A stretch of 13,871 nt of DNA from Planctomycetota bacterium (GCA_029267795.1 JAJUHR010000015.1:1-13871), one strand, 5' to 3'. Shown: positions 1 through 6,988, counted from the first letter of the stretch. Made by a program: numbers and translations. The notes: generated by a model from the sequence alone, not told the origin.

Positions 1-55
1 ACAAGCCGCTGCGCCCCGCACAATCATAGAACGCCTCGACAGTCCTTACGTTCAT
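1..55 (-). CDS. possible start of an unidentified gene, cut by the left edge
   Basis: On the minus strand, 18 nt after the argF stop codon, an ATG at 55-53 opens a frame that stays open to the window edge (18 codons, beginning MNVRTVEAFYD). A run of Gs lies directly upstream of the ATG, but there is no good Shine-Dalgarno sequence. The short gap and same direction would make it the third gene of an argB-argF unit. Only 18 residues are visible and I recognise no family. An open frame this short is easily found by chance in GC-rich DNA, so this is a tentative call based on position. Confidence 0.25.
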   Translation of the reverse strand, partial: MNVRTVEAFYDCAGRSGL

Positions 56-73
56 CCCCCGAGCCCGGTTCCC

Positions 74-994
74 TCACACGCCGCCCAGCAGCGCCGCCAG
101 CAGCCCTTTCTGCGCGTGCAAGCGGTTGTGCGCCTGCGGAACCACTCGGCTGCGCGGCCCGTCCATCACCTCGTCCGTGATCTCCACGTTTCGGTGCGCC
201 GGCATGCAGTGCAGCACCACCGCCCACGCCGGCGCCGCAGCCAGCAGCGACGCGTTCACCTGGTACCCCTTGAACGCCGCCCGGCGCTTGACCGCCTGTT
301 CTTCCTGGCCCATCGACACCCACGTGTCCGTGTAGATCGCGTCCGCCTCCCTGACAGCCTCGATCGGGTCACGCACCACCCGTGCGGTCGCGGGCAGCCC
401 CTGCTGCAAGTCATCGGCCAGCATCGGGCTCAGCTCGTACCCTTGCGGGCAGGCCAGCACGAAGCGCATCCCGAGCTTGCCGCACAACGTCGCCAGGCTC
501 CGCGCCACGTTGTTCCCATCGCCGATGAACGCCAGCGTCCGCCCCGTCAGATCCCGCCCGAACTCGTCCATCAACGTCATCGCGTCCGCCAACGCCTGGC
601 ACGGGTGCGACTCGTCGCTGAGCGCGTTGATCACCGGCACGTCCGAGGCCCCGGCCAGCTCCACCACCTTGCGGTGCTCGTACACCCGCGCCATGATCCC
701 GTGCACCATCCCGCTGAGCACCCGGGCGATGTCCGCCGGGCTCTCCCGCACGCCCAACCCCACCTCCTCGTGCCCCAACCGGATCGCGTGCCCCCCCAGC
801 TCGAACATGCCCTGCTCGAAGCTCACCCGCGTCCGCAGGCTCGGCTTCTCGAAGATCATCGCCAGCGTCCGCCCCGCCAGCACCGGCCGGTGAGCCACCC
901 CGCGACGCCGCTGCCCTCGCAGCTCCAGCGCCACGTCCAGCACATGCCGCAGCTGCTCCCCCGTCGCCTGGGCTATCGACAGAAAGTGCCGCAT
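74..994 (-). CDS. argF: ornithine carbamoyltransferase (arginine biosynthesis)
   Basis: Cytoplasmic enzyme that transfers the carbamoyl group from carbamoyl phosphate to ornithine, giving citrulline. The 306-residue protein has the family's usual length and motifs in order: carbamoyl-phosphate loop SLRTR at residues 52-56 (most relatives have STRTR), HPCQ at 130-133, the ornithine-binding DTWVSMG loop at 223-229, HCMPAHR at 262-268, and a C-terminal NRLHAQK stretch at 290-296. HPCQ together with the SMG loop separates it from aspartate carbamoyltransferase. The frame also opens further upstream from a GTG at 1078, but the extra 28 residues are unlike the family. The ATG at 994 begins MRHFLSI, as OTCases do, with an AGGAGGG sequence (1015-1009) 14 nt upstream, rather far for a ribosome site. 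It lies 88 nt downstream of argB on the same strand and is probably cotranscribed with it. Confidence 0.96.
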   Translation of the reverse strand: MRHFLSIAQATGEQLRHVLDVALELRGQRRRGVAHRPVLAGRTLAMIFEKPSLRTRVSFEQGMFELGGHAIRLGHEEVGLGVRESPADIARVLSGMVHGIMARVYEHRKVVELAGASDVPVINALSDESHPCQALADAMTLMDEFGRDLTGRTLAFIGDGNNVARSLATLCGKLGMRFVLACPQGYELSPMLADDLQQGLPATARVVRDPIEAVREADAIYTDTWVSMGQEEQAVKRRAAFKGYQVNASLLAAAPAWAVVLHCMPAHRNVEITDEVMDGPRSRVVPQAHNRLHAQKGLLAALLGGV

Positions 995-1082
995 GCTCGT
1001 GACCCTAGCCCTCCTGGCCCATAAACACCGCGGCCCGTGCCGCGACCAACATCCCAGCCGCGCCCACGGAGCCGCCACCCGC

Positions 1083-2015
1083 TTACAACACGATCTCGGT
1101 GCCCACGCCGCTCTTGGTGTACACCTCCAGCATCAGCGAATGCGGGATCCGCCCGTCGATGATGTGCGCCTTGGAAACCCCGGCCTTGAGCGCCGTGATG
1201 CTCGCCTCGACCTTCGGCAGCATCCCCCCCGTGATCACCCCGCGCTCGATCAGCCCCTCGATCTGGGCCTTGGTCAAGCTCGAAGACAGGCTCTGCGGGT
1301 CGTCCGAGGTGCGGATGCCATGTGTGTCCGACACCAGAACCAGCTTCTCCGCCCGGATCGCCGCCGCCACGTACCCCGCCACGCTGTCCGCGTTGACGTT
1401 CAGCTTCCCCCCGGCCGCGTCCCGGCAGATCGGCGCGATCACCGGGATGTACCGGGCCTCCAACAACGCCTTGATCAGATTCCCGTTCACCCACTCCACT
1501 TCCCCCACGAATCCCAGGTCGATCTTCCGCTTGGGCGACTCGACGGCTGGCCCCCTGCCCGACGCCCTCGGGCCGCTGTCGCCACCGCCCGACTCAGCCA
1601 GCTCAAAAAACAATCTCTTCGCGAATACCACGCAGCTGCCCAGGCTGTGCAGCCCCATCGCCCGGGGCCCCAGCTCATTGATCATCTCCACCAATTGCTT
1701 GTTGACTTGGTTGACCAGCACGTGCTCCGCGATCGCCAGCGTGCGCTCATCCGTGTACCGCCGCCCTTGCACGAACTGCGCCTCGATCCCCGCGGCCTGC
1801 ATCTGCTCCGTGATGCTCTTGCCGCCCCCGTGCACGAGCACCGGCCTCATGCCGACCGCGTGCATAAAGCAGACGTCCTGAACCAGGCTCTGCATCGCCT
1901 TGGGGTCGTCCATGATCGACCCGCCCATCTTGACCACCACCGCCTTGCCGTCGAACCGGCGGATGTACTCGTACGCCTCGACCAGCGTGGCTGCTTTTGC
2001 GATCGCTTCTTCCAT
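1083..2015 (-). CDS. argB: acetylglutamate kinase (arginine biosynthesis)
   Basis: Phosphorylates N-acetylglutamate with ATP, the second step of the acetylated arginine pathway. The 310-residue protein shows the amino acid kinase fold: KMGG at 29-32, VHGGG at 61-65, the YTD segment with Arg86 at 85-89, DLGFVGEV at 166-173, NVNAD at 206-210 and TGGMLPKV at 262-269. The N-terminal helix (residues 1-22, with EAYEYIRRF) resembles the extra helix of arginine-inhibited hexameric kinases, so feedback inhibition by arginine is a reasonable inference. Two oddities: a Gly/Ser/Pro/Arg-rich insert at about 141-163, and the usual SGKD-type segment near 122-128 reads HSLGS. The ATG at 2015 has a GAGG sequence (2023-2020) 4 nt upstream. 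It is the first gene of the argB-argF unit and is divergent from the VanZ-like gene. Confidence 0.96.
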   Translation of the reverse strand: MEEAIAKAATLVEAYEYIRRFDGKAVVVKMGGSIMDDPKAMQSLVQDVCFMHAVGMRPVLVHGGGKSITEQMQAAGIEAQFVQGRRYTDERTLAIAEHVLVNQVNKQLVEMINELGPRAMGLHSLGSCVVFAKRLFFELAESGGGDSGPRASGRGPAVESPKRKIDLGFVGEVEWVNGNLIKALLEARYIPVIAPICRDAAGGKLNVNADSVAGYVAAAIRAEKLVLVSDTHGIRTSDDPQSLSSSLTKAQIEGLIERGVITGGMLPKVEASITALKAGVSKAHIIDGRIPHSLMLEVYTKSGVGTEIVL

Positions 2016-2336
2016 GACACCTCACCCCGATACCGGGCAGGATCAAAACTTTCGAATGTAATCAAACAGCCCCAAACCAGCAAAACATCCTCCGCGACCC
2101 TTCCCAGCCTGTACGCCAAACGCACTTATCCTCATCTTCGCATCGAGCGGCGCCCCAAGCGCCCCCAAACGCCACACATGTTGCCTCCAATCATCACCTC
2201 CGTCCCAGCCCCTTCATTGAACAATCGCACCCATCCACACACATCTCAATTGAATTCAGCAACTTAAACGCTGACACCCCTAAAGGGGCACGTGAGTTGT
2301 TTCTCTCAGCCGGACCTTCGATCTCGCCGAACGAAC
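2016..2336. other. divergent intergenic region between argB and the VanZ-like gene
   Basis: About 320 bases without a convincing gene, clearly richer in A and T than the flanks, as expected for a region with two divergent promoters. For argB a weak sigma70-like pair can be read on the minus strand: TTGCTG, 17 nt, TACATT, within about 2080-2050. The -35 box matches only three of six consensus bases. For the plus strand I find no good -35/-10 pair. A short perfect inverted repeat sits at 2277-2288. No tRNA, T-box or riboswitch-like structure was recognised by eye. Confidence 0.5.
2277..2288. repeat. short inverted repeat CCCCT-AA-AGGGG before the VanZ-like gene
   Basis: Two perfect 5-base arms separated by AA. 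It lies immediately before a possible GTG start at 2292, and its right arm (AAAGGGG) is the only Shine-Dalgarno-like sequence upstream of the VanZ-like gene. If transcribed, the hairpin could hide that sequence, or the repeat could be a protein-binding site. It is too short to be significant without comparison to relatives. Confidence 0.3.
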
Positions 2337-2783
2337 ATGAGCAATCTATCCCTAAATGCCACCCGCTTTTCCTTTGCATCAACCTGGCGTTGGGCCACGG
2401 GGCTTCTCGCCGCCGGCGTCTTCGCGTTCTTGTACTTCGGGGCCAGCATCCTCTCGAAGGAGTTCTCTTTCTTGGGGATCGACGACGAAACGATCCACCT
2501 GCTCGGCCACCTCTCTGTTTACGGCCTGCTGGCGGTCATGGTCGCCAAAGCCTTGGGGAACCGGTTCGTCCTCGCCGGCGTCGCCACCGCTTTGATCGCC
2601 ACCGCTGAGGAATGGCACCAAGCCATCGTCCCGGGTCGATCCGCCGCCTTCGATGATTGGCTGATGAACAACCTCTCCATCGCCCTCTTCCTGATCGCCG
2701 CCCGATTCGGGCCGGCGCTGCTGCGACGTCGCCTCCTCCGAAAGCCCGCCATACCGCCAGCGGTCGTCGCGGGCACCGAATGA
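2337..2783 (+). CDS. VanZ-like integral membrane protein
   Basis: Small membrane protein of 148 residues. Four hydrophobic segments are visible at about 19-39, 56-72, 77-92 and 108-129. Between them are the polar signatures of the VanZ-like family: an acidic cluster followed by IHLLGH and YGLL (residues 49-64), then EEWHQ (91-95), PGR (99-101) and DDWLMNN (106-112). The function of most VanZ-like proteins is unknown. The family is named after a teicoplanin-resistance accessory protein, but nothing here points to antibiotic resistance because no van genes are present. The start is uncertain. ATG 2337 has no ribosome site, while GTG 2292 would add 15 residues and has AAAGGGG only 3 nt upstream. 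It is followed after 118 nt by a lipoprotein gene that seems to have its own promoter. Confidence 0.8.
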   Translation: MSNLSLNATRFSFASTWRWATGLLAAGVFAFLYFGASILSKEFSFLGIDDETIHLLGHLSVYGLLAVMVAKALGNRFVLAGVATALIATAEEWHQAIVPGRSAAFDDWLMNNLSIALFLIAARFGPALLRRRLLRKPAIPPAVVAGTE

Positions 2784-2832
2784 CCCCCGGCCTTGCAAGC
2801 CCGCCCCCCCCACCGGTCTCAAAGCCCGAACT

Positions 2833-2861
2833 TTGTGCTGCCCCACCCAGGCGATTATCAT
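2833..2861 (+). promoter_or_regulatory. candidate sigma70-type promoter for the proline-rich lipoprotein gene
   Basis: TTGTGC at 2833-2838 and TATCAT at 2856-2861 are separated by 17 nt. The -10 box matches the TATAAT consensus at five of six positions and the -35 box at three of six. Transcription would start near 2868, leaving a leader of about 34 nt that contains the GAGGGAG ribosome site of the gene starting at 2902. The assignment rests on pattern and spacing only. Confidence 0.35.
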
Positions 2862-2901
2862 GCGGGCACCTCTTTCCCCATCCGGTCGAGGGAGCGCTTG
2901 C

Positions 2902-3507
2902 ATGAACCGTAAAACCTTATGGATCGTGTTTTGGATGACGATCGTGTATTGGCTCGGGGGCGCATTCGGTTGCGCCGGCCCCGGCGAAGAGCAGAACTAC
3001 AAGGTCCTCGAAGAAGACCAGCCGAAATTCCAGACCGAACCCGATCCCGCTTCCTCTTCCCACCAAGCCGCGCCACCGGCCGCTCAAGCCGCAGCCGAAC
3101 ACCAACCCGACTCCACCGTACCGACCGCTCCCCCTGGCCGCACCGACTATCCTTCTGAACCCACGCCCCCATCGGTGGGCTTGCCCCCCGCCCTCACACC
3201 CTCGGTGATCCCGCTGGATCGTTCGTACTGGCGCCGCCAAGTGGTCGGCCCCGCCGACGGCATCACCCACCACAACCCGATCTACTTCAGCGACCTCCCC
3301 CTCGATCCGGAACACCTGCCTGCCGACCAACAGGCCGAGCTCGAAACCCGTCTGCGCTCGGTCCTCGAGGGCGCCAAAGCCGGCAACTGGAACCCGACCA
3401 ACGCCGCCGGCCTAGTCCTCCAACCCGGGAAATTCGTCTGGGACGTCGGCGCCGGCGCCATTTCGCAGCCCATCAAGCCCTTCTTCGCCGACGATCACAC
3501 CCCGTAA
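2902..3507 (+). CDS. proline-rich exported protein, possible lipoprotein, function unknown
   Basis: Protein of 201 residues that I do not recognise as a named family. The N-terminus (MNRKT, then hydrophobic to residue 23) looks like a signal peptide, and a Cys at position 24 in the context AFGC could be a lipid attachment site, although the lipobox is poor (Ala rather than Leu at -3). Residues about 25-105 are low-complexity and rich in Pro, Ala, Ser and Glu, a probable unstructured tether. The C-terminal 95 residues look folded, with a segment DRSYWRRQ, GPADGITHH and PIYFSD (about 111-135), then an acidic/Leu-rich helix. An ATG further upstream is possible, but ATG 2902 has GAGGGAG 8 nt upstream and begins the signal peptide. 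I infer an envelope location. It may be cotranscribed with the VanZ-like gene or use its own promoter. Confidence 0.75.
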   Translation: MNRKTLWIVFWMTIVYWLGGAFGCAGPGEEQNYKVLEEDQPKFQTEPDPASSSHQAAPPAAQAAAEHQPDSTVPTAPPGRTDYPSEPTPPSVGLPPALTPSVIPLDRSYWRRQVVGPADGITHHNPIYFSDLPLDPEHLPADQQAELETRLRSVLEGAKAGNWNPTNAAGLVLQPGKFVWDVGAGAISQPIKPFFADDHTP

Positions 3508-3579
3508 CCAAGCCTCGGCCGATAACCCCCAGGGTCACGCAGCCGCCTCGGCCCCAGCAGAACAACCATCGCCTCGGAG

Positions 3580-3591
3580 GGGCTGCAGCCC
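3580..3591. repeat. perfect 12-bp palindrome upstream of the GH35-like gene
   Basis: GGGCTGCAGCCC is fully self-complementary and ends 2 nt before the candidate -35 box of the GH35-like gene. That placement suits an operator or activator site. A 12-bp palindrome of G and C can also arise by chance in this DNA, so the regulatory reading is only a suggestion. Confidence 0.3.
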
Positions 3592-3593
3592 GA

Positions 3594-3622
3594 TTGCACG
3601 ACCGATCGTTACAGCCTATGTT
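3594..3622 (+). promoter_or_regulatory. candidate promoter for the GH35-like gene
   Basis: TTGCAC at 3594-3599 and TATGTT at 3617-3622 with a 17-nt spacer, matching the sigma70 consensus at three and four of six positions. Transcription would start near 3629, about 35 nt before the ATG at 3665, and the leader carries a GGAG sequence 5 nt before that ATG. The spacing is good but the boxes are only moderate. Confidence 0.3.
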
Positions 3623-3664
3623 GAGGCTGCTCGACGCCCGAGCCCGAAACCATCCGGAGCCCTC

Positions 3665-6412
3665 ATGCCCACGGTCAGGTATGACGGTCAAACCTTGATG
3701 ATCGGCAGCCGGCGTATCTGGCTGGTCAGCGGGGCGATTCATTACGCGAGAGTGCCGCAAGCCCTGTGGCGCAGCCGCATCCGCGCCGCCAAGCAGGCCG
3801 GCCTCAACTGCATCGAAACCCACGTCTTTTGGGCCGTGCACGAACCGCGGCCCAGCGCTTTCCGCTTCGACGGCGACCTGGACCTGCGCCGCTTCGTTCA
3901 GACCGTCGGCGAAGAAGGGCTCTACTGCATCCTCCGCCCCGGCCCCTACGTCGGCGCCCAGTGGGATTTCGGCGGCCTGCCCCCGTGGCTCCACCGCGTT
4001 AAATCCGCGCAGCTGCGACAAGCCAACGGCCCGTTCAAAGAAGCCTGCGCACGCTACCTCGCCGCGGTCATGGACCGGGTCAAAGACCTGCAAATGACCG
4101 ACGCCACGCACGACCACCCCTCGAAAGACGCCGCGATCGTCCTCGTCCAAGCCGAGAACGCTTGGTTCTGCGACAGCCCCCAGCAAGTCCAGGGATACAT
4201 GGAAGAGATCATCCGGTACCTGCGCGAAACCGGCTGCACCGTCCCGATCACCGAGTCCAACAACCTCTGGAACCGCGTCGACGGCACGTTCACCTGCTGG
4301 AACAGCGAGTCCCGCCTCGCCGGCGACCTGCGGCAGCTCCGGGTCGTGCAAAGCCACGCCCCCCGCCTCGTCGCCGACTGCTGGTCCGGCCGGTTCGACC
4401 AGTGGGGCCACGAACACCGCCGCCACCTCGACGACGGCCAGCTCCTGCACCGCCTGGCGAGCATCCTCGCCGTCGGCGCTCAGTTCAACCTTTACATGTT
4501 CCACGGCGGGACCAACTTCGCCTTCCACGGCGGCCGAACGCTCTCCTCCCGCGCAGGCTTTGTCGCCACCACCTACGGCTACGACGCCCCGCTGCTGGAA
4601 GCCGGCGGCCGCGGTCCGAAATACCTGGCCACCAAACGCCTGTGCACCTTTGCCAGCCAGTTCGCCAGCACGTTCTGCCACCTCGACCCCGATCACCAGC
4701 CCGCCATCCCCAACCTCGACAACACCGGGCACAGCCTCGCGATCGTCCACCAACGCGGCTCCCGTGGCGACGTGGTCTTCCTCTTCCAGCTCCCACACGC
4801 CCCAGCCAAAGACCACGTCGACCTCCTCCTGCCCAACGGCCTAACCCTGCCCGTGCCTATCGGCACCGACCGCGTTGCGTGGCTCCTGCTCGATTGCCCC
4901 CTCGGCGGCGTCGCCAGGCTTAACTACACCAACCTCCGCCCCTGGGCCTTCCTCGCCGATCGAGCCCTCGTGCTCTTCGGGCCGCCCGGCTCCCGCGGCG
5001 TCGTCTGCGTCAACAACGCCACCGCACGCCTCACCGTGCCGACCGGCCAAACCCCCGCCGTGGAACAGCATGAAAACCTCACCCTCGTCGTGCTCAACAC
5101 CCAACAGGTCGACGCCACCTATGCTGGACCGGACGGCCTGATCGTCGGCTGCGCCGGCCTGGACGAACACGACCAACCCCTTCCCCTGGAAGGTTGGCGG
5201 CACCCCATCTTGGTCTCGCACGACGGCCGGGTCAGCAAGCTCGCCCCCACGCCGCCGCGACGCGCCGCCGCCCCACGCCTGAAAAACTGGCAGCAGGCCA
5301 CCCTCACCGACTTGCTCGACGGCTCCTCCACCGCCTACCAAGGCCTCGAAGGCCCCGCCAGCTTCGAAGCCCTCGAGTGCGACTACGGCTACGGCTGGTA
5401 CCGCCTGTCGTTGCCCTCCACCGTCAAGGCCGCCGTCCTCGCACCCGAGGCCGGCGACCGCCTGCACCTTTATGGCAACGCCCAACTCATCGCGGTCCTC
5501 GGCCACGGCCCGGGCGCCCAGTTCGACCCCCAAACCCTCACGCTCGACAAACACCTCGTGGCCCTGGCCGACAACCTCGGTCGGTTCAACGAAGGCTGGC
5601 TGATGGGCGAAAACAAAGGGTTGTTCGGGCACCTCTACAAGGTCAAACCGCTCACACTCGGCAAACCGAAGATCGTGCCGGGCAAAGCCCCAGACCTGCT
5701 CGCATTCAAGCCGTTTCTCGCGCACGTCCGCTGGGGCGAGCAACCCCCCTCTGATGCCTTGGTCTGGTCGATCAAGCCCATCGGCCGCAACCCCGTGATT
5801 GTCGACCTCGATCAATTCCCTTGGCGCACGATGCTCCTGATCAACAACCACCCGGTGGGCGTCTACGACCCCGTGCTGACCGCCGGCTTCGCCCGGCTCG
5901 TGCTCCACTGGCCCGACCACCTCAAAGCTTCCACCAATGAGCTGAAGCTGGCGCTCTTCGGCAAATTCGACCCCGTCTCACTGCCGGGCAAAAAACTCTC
6001 CTCCCACCTGCGGGTTTACCAGGTGACCGACAACCTCACCGCCAAAGCCACGTGGGCTTTCGCCCCCTGGTCGCTCCCCGCGACCGACCGCTTCGAACCC
6101 CTGCGCCGCAAAGGCGCTGCGCAACCCCGCTGGTATCGCTGCAACTTCGTGGTCACGCGGACCGATACCCCCCTTTGGCTCGAACCCGTGGGCATGACCA
6201 AGGGTCAGCTTTACATCAACGGCCACAACGCCGGCCGATACTTCATCTCTACCCACACCGGCAAGCTCGTCCCGCCCCAAAAGCGCTATTACCTCCCCGA
6301 GCCCTGGCTGAAAACGACGGGCTTCAACGAGCTGCTGCTCTTCGACGAACACGGCGCCAGCCCGCACCGTTGCCGGCTGGTGTACGACCCCATGGGACCC
6401 TACGGCGCATAA
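3665..6412 (+). CDS. GH35-type beta-galactosidase-like protein with altered catalytic residues
   Basis: Protein of 915 residues. The N-terminal barrel (about 1-330) carries clear GH35 framework motifs: SGAIHYARVP (22-31), RPGPYVGAQW (91-100), FGGLPPWL (102-109), VQAEN (161-165), FDQWG (244-248), NLYMFHGGTNF (275-285) and YDAPLLEAG (306-314). Two jelly-roll domains seem to follow, one around 560-670 and one near the C-terminus (about 815-905, with YINGHNAGRY). Real GH35 enzymes remove terminal beta-galactose with two glutamates. By alignment to the family motifs, the acid/base Glu of the ENE triplet is Ala166, the nucleophile Glu before W-x-G is Asp238, and the galactose-contacting Glu of AEW is Gln99. 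Normal hydrolysis is therefore doubtful. There is no signal peptide, so a cytoplasmic location is likely. The ATG at 3665 has GGAG 5 nt upstream. It stands alone, with its own promoter candidate and no sugar transporter or regulator beside it. Membership of the GH35 fold is secure; activity is not. Confidence 0.9.
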   Translation: MPTVRYDGQTLMIGSRRIWLVSGAIHYARVPQALWRSRIRAAKQAGLNCIETHVFWAVHEPRPSAFRFDGDLDLRRFVQTVGEEGLYCILRPGPYVGAQWDFGGLPPWLHRVKSAQLRQANGPFKEACARYLAAVMDRVKDLQMTDATHDHPSKDAAIVLVQAENAWFCDSPQQVQGYMEEIIRYLRETGCTVPITESNNLWNRVDGTFTCWNSESRLAGDLRQLRVVQSHAPRLVADCWSGRFDQWGHEHRRHLDDGQLLHRLASILAVGAQFNLYMFHGGTNFAFHGGRTLSSRAGFVATTYGYDAPLLEAGGRGPKYLATKRLCTFASQFASTFCHLDPDHQPAIPNLDNTGHSLAIVHQRGSRGDVVFLFQLPHAPAKDHVDLLLPNGLTLPVPIGTDRVAWLLLDCPLGGVARLNYTNLRPWAFLADRALVLFGPPGSRGVVCVNNATARLTVPTGQTPAVEQHENLTLVVLNTQQVDATYAGPDGLIVGCAGLDEHDQPLPLEGWRHPILVSHDGRVSKLAPTPPRRAAAPRLKNWQQATLTDLLDGSSTAYQGLEGPASFEALECDYGYGWYRLSLPSTVKAAVLAPEAGDRLHLYGNAQLIAVLGHGPGAQFDPQTLTLDKHLVALADNLGRFNEGWLMGENKGLFGHLYKVKPLTLGKPKIVPGKAPDLLAFKPFLAHVRWGEQPPSDALVWSIKPIGRNPVIVDLDQFPWRTMLLINNHPVGVYDPVLTAGFARLVLHWPDHLKASTNELKLALFGKFDPVSLPGKKLSSHLRVYQVTDNLTAKATWAFAPWSLPATDRFEPLRRKGAAQPRWYRCNFVVTRTDTPLWLEPVGMTKGQLYINGHNAGRYFISTHTGKLVPPQKRYYLPEPWLKTTGFNELLLFDEHGASPHRCRLVYDPMGPYGA

Positions 6413-6500
6413 AACCCTCTCCCCTTCCGCTACCCGCCGGCCCGTGCTCCGCCCGGCGCCACAGCCCCGAACCAGACAACCCCGATCGGCCCGCGTCCTT

Positions 6501-6530
6501 TTGATCCCCCGCCACGCGGCCCCCTAGAAT
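6501..6530 (+). promoter_or_regulatory. candidate promoter producing a leaderless groES-like mRNA
   Basis: TTGATC at 6501-6506 and TAGAAT at 6525-6530 with an 18-nt spacer match the sigma70 consensus at four and five of six bases. The expected transcription start is about 6537-6538, which coincides with the ATG at 6538. An mRNA made here would have essentially no 5' leader, in keeping with the absence of any Shine-Dalgarno sequence. A second ATG at 6529 overlaps the -10 box and could not be translated from this transcript. Confidence 0.45.
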
Positions 6531-6537
6531 GACCCCT

Positions 6538-6858
6538 ATGAAAGACCCCGCCCACAGCCCCGCTTCCCTGGAAACCGTCGAACCGATCGGGATGCGCGTG
6601 CTGATCCGCAAGGACCAGGACAAGAAACAAACCAAGGCCGGGATCCACCTGCCCGACAAGATCGAGATCCCCACGCTCACCGGCCGCGTCGTCTCGATCT
6701 CCGCCAAGGTCGCCTCCGACTCCAGCTACCCCATTCAGCAGTACGACCGCGTCCTGTTCAACCCCAAGGACGCCATCCCGGTCGATTTCGAGGGTGACAA
6801 CCGCCTGTTCGTCGTCCCGGTGGAGAACATCGTCGCGGTCTTCCGTAAAGCCGAGTGA
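6538..6858 (+). CDS. GroES-like co-chaperonin (Cpn10 family), stand-alone
   Basis: Protein of 106 residues with the GroES beta-barrel pattern: VEPIGMRVLIRK (14-25), a mobile-loop-like segment TKAGIHLP (32-39) that in GroES contacts GroEL, TGRVVSI (48-54), a YDRVLFNP strand (69-76) and a C-terminal VVPVENIVAVF (92-102). GroES caps GroEL during ATP-driven protein folding in the cytoplasm. This copy is diverged: the usual D before R-V in the first strand is Met, and the mobile loop is followed by an unusual KIEIP stretch. No groEL gene is adjacent, so it is probably an additional paralogue rather than the main groES. The start at 6538 is preferred over ATG 6529 because of the promoter position; neither has a ribosome site. 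The gene begins 125 nt after the GH35-like gene. Confidence 0.85.
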   Translation: MKDPAHSPASLETVEPIGMRVLIRKDQDKKQTKAGIHLPDKIEIPTLTGRVVSISAKVASDSSYPIQQYDRVLFNPKDAIPVDFEGDNRLFVVPVENIVAVFRKAE

Positions 6859-6988
6859 CCCCACGCCGCCCCGCGGCCGACCCGCAGGCCCCCGCCGAGG
6901 GCAAAAATCCCCGGCCCTCACCGCACCGTAACAGTCTTACGCCCCACCGCGACACCAACTACGATCGGCCTTTGGAAATCAAGAAACG

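Noticed and set aside
993..2267. 424-codon plus-strand open frame opposite argB
   Set aside because: His/Arg/Pro-rich shadow; argB on the minus strand has full kinase motifs.
2337..2783. Glycopeptide resistance suggested by the VanZ-like fold
   Set aside because: No vanHAX, vanY or two-component genes nearby; VanZ-like proteins are widespread and mostly of unknown role.
3473..4816. 447-codon minus-strand open frame, with a similar one at 4841-5920, antisense to the GH35-like gene
   Set aside because: Gly/Val/Ala/Glu-rich antisense shadows without motifs, ribosome sites or family resemblance; the opposite strand encodes clear GH35 motifs.
6897..6919. Inverted repeat GAGGGC / GCCCTC with an 11-nt loop after the groES-like gene, considered as a terminator
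   Set aside because: Only six base pairs and no following T-run; not convincing as an intrinsic terminator.
6927..6941. CGTAA-N5-TTACG inverted repeat upstream of aroA, considered as an operator
   Set aside because: Arms of five bases only, no further copies noticed, and no good promoter beside it.
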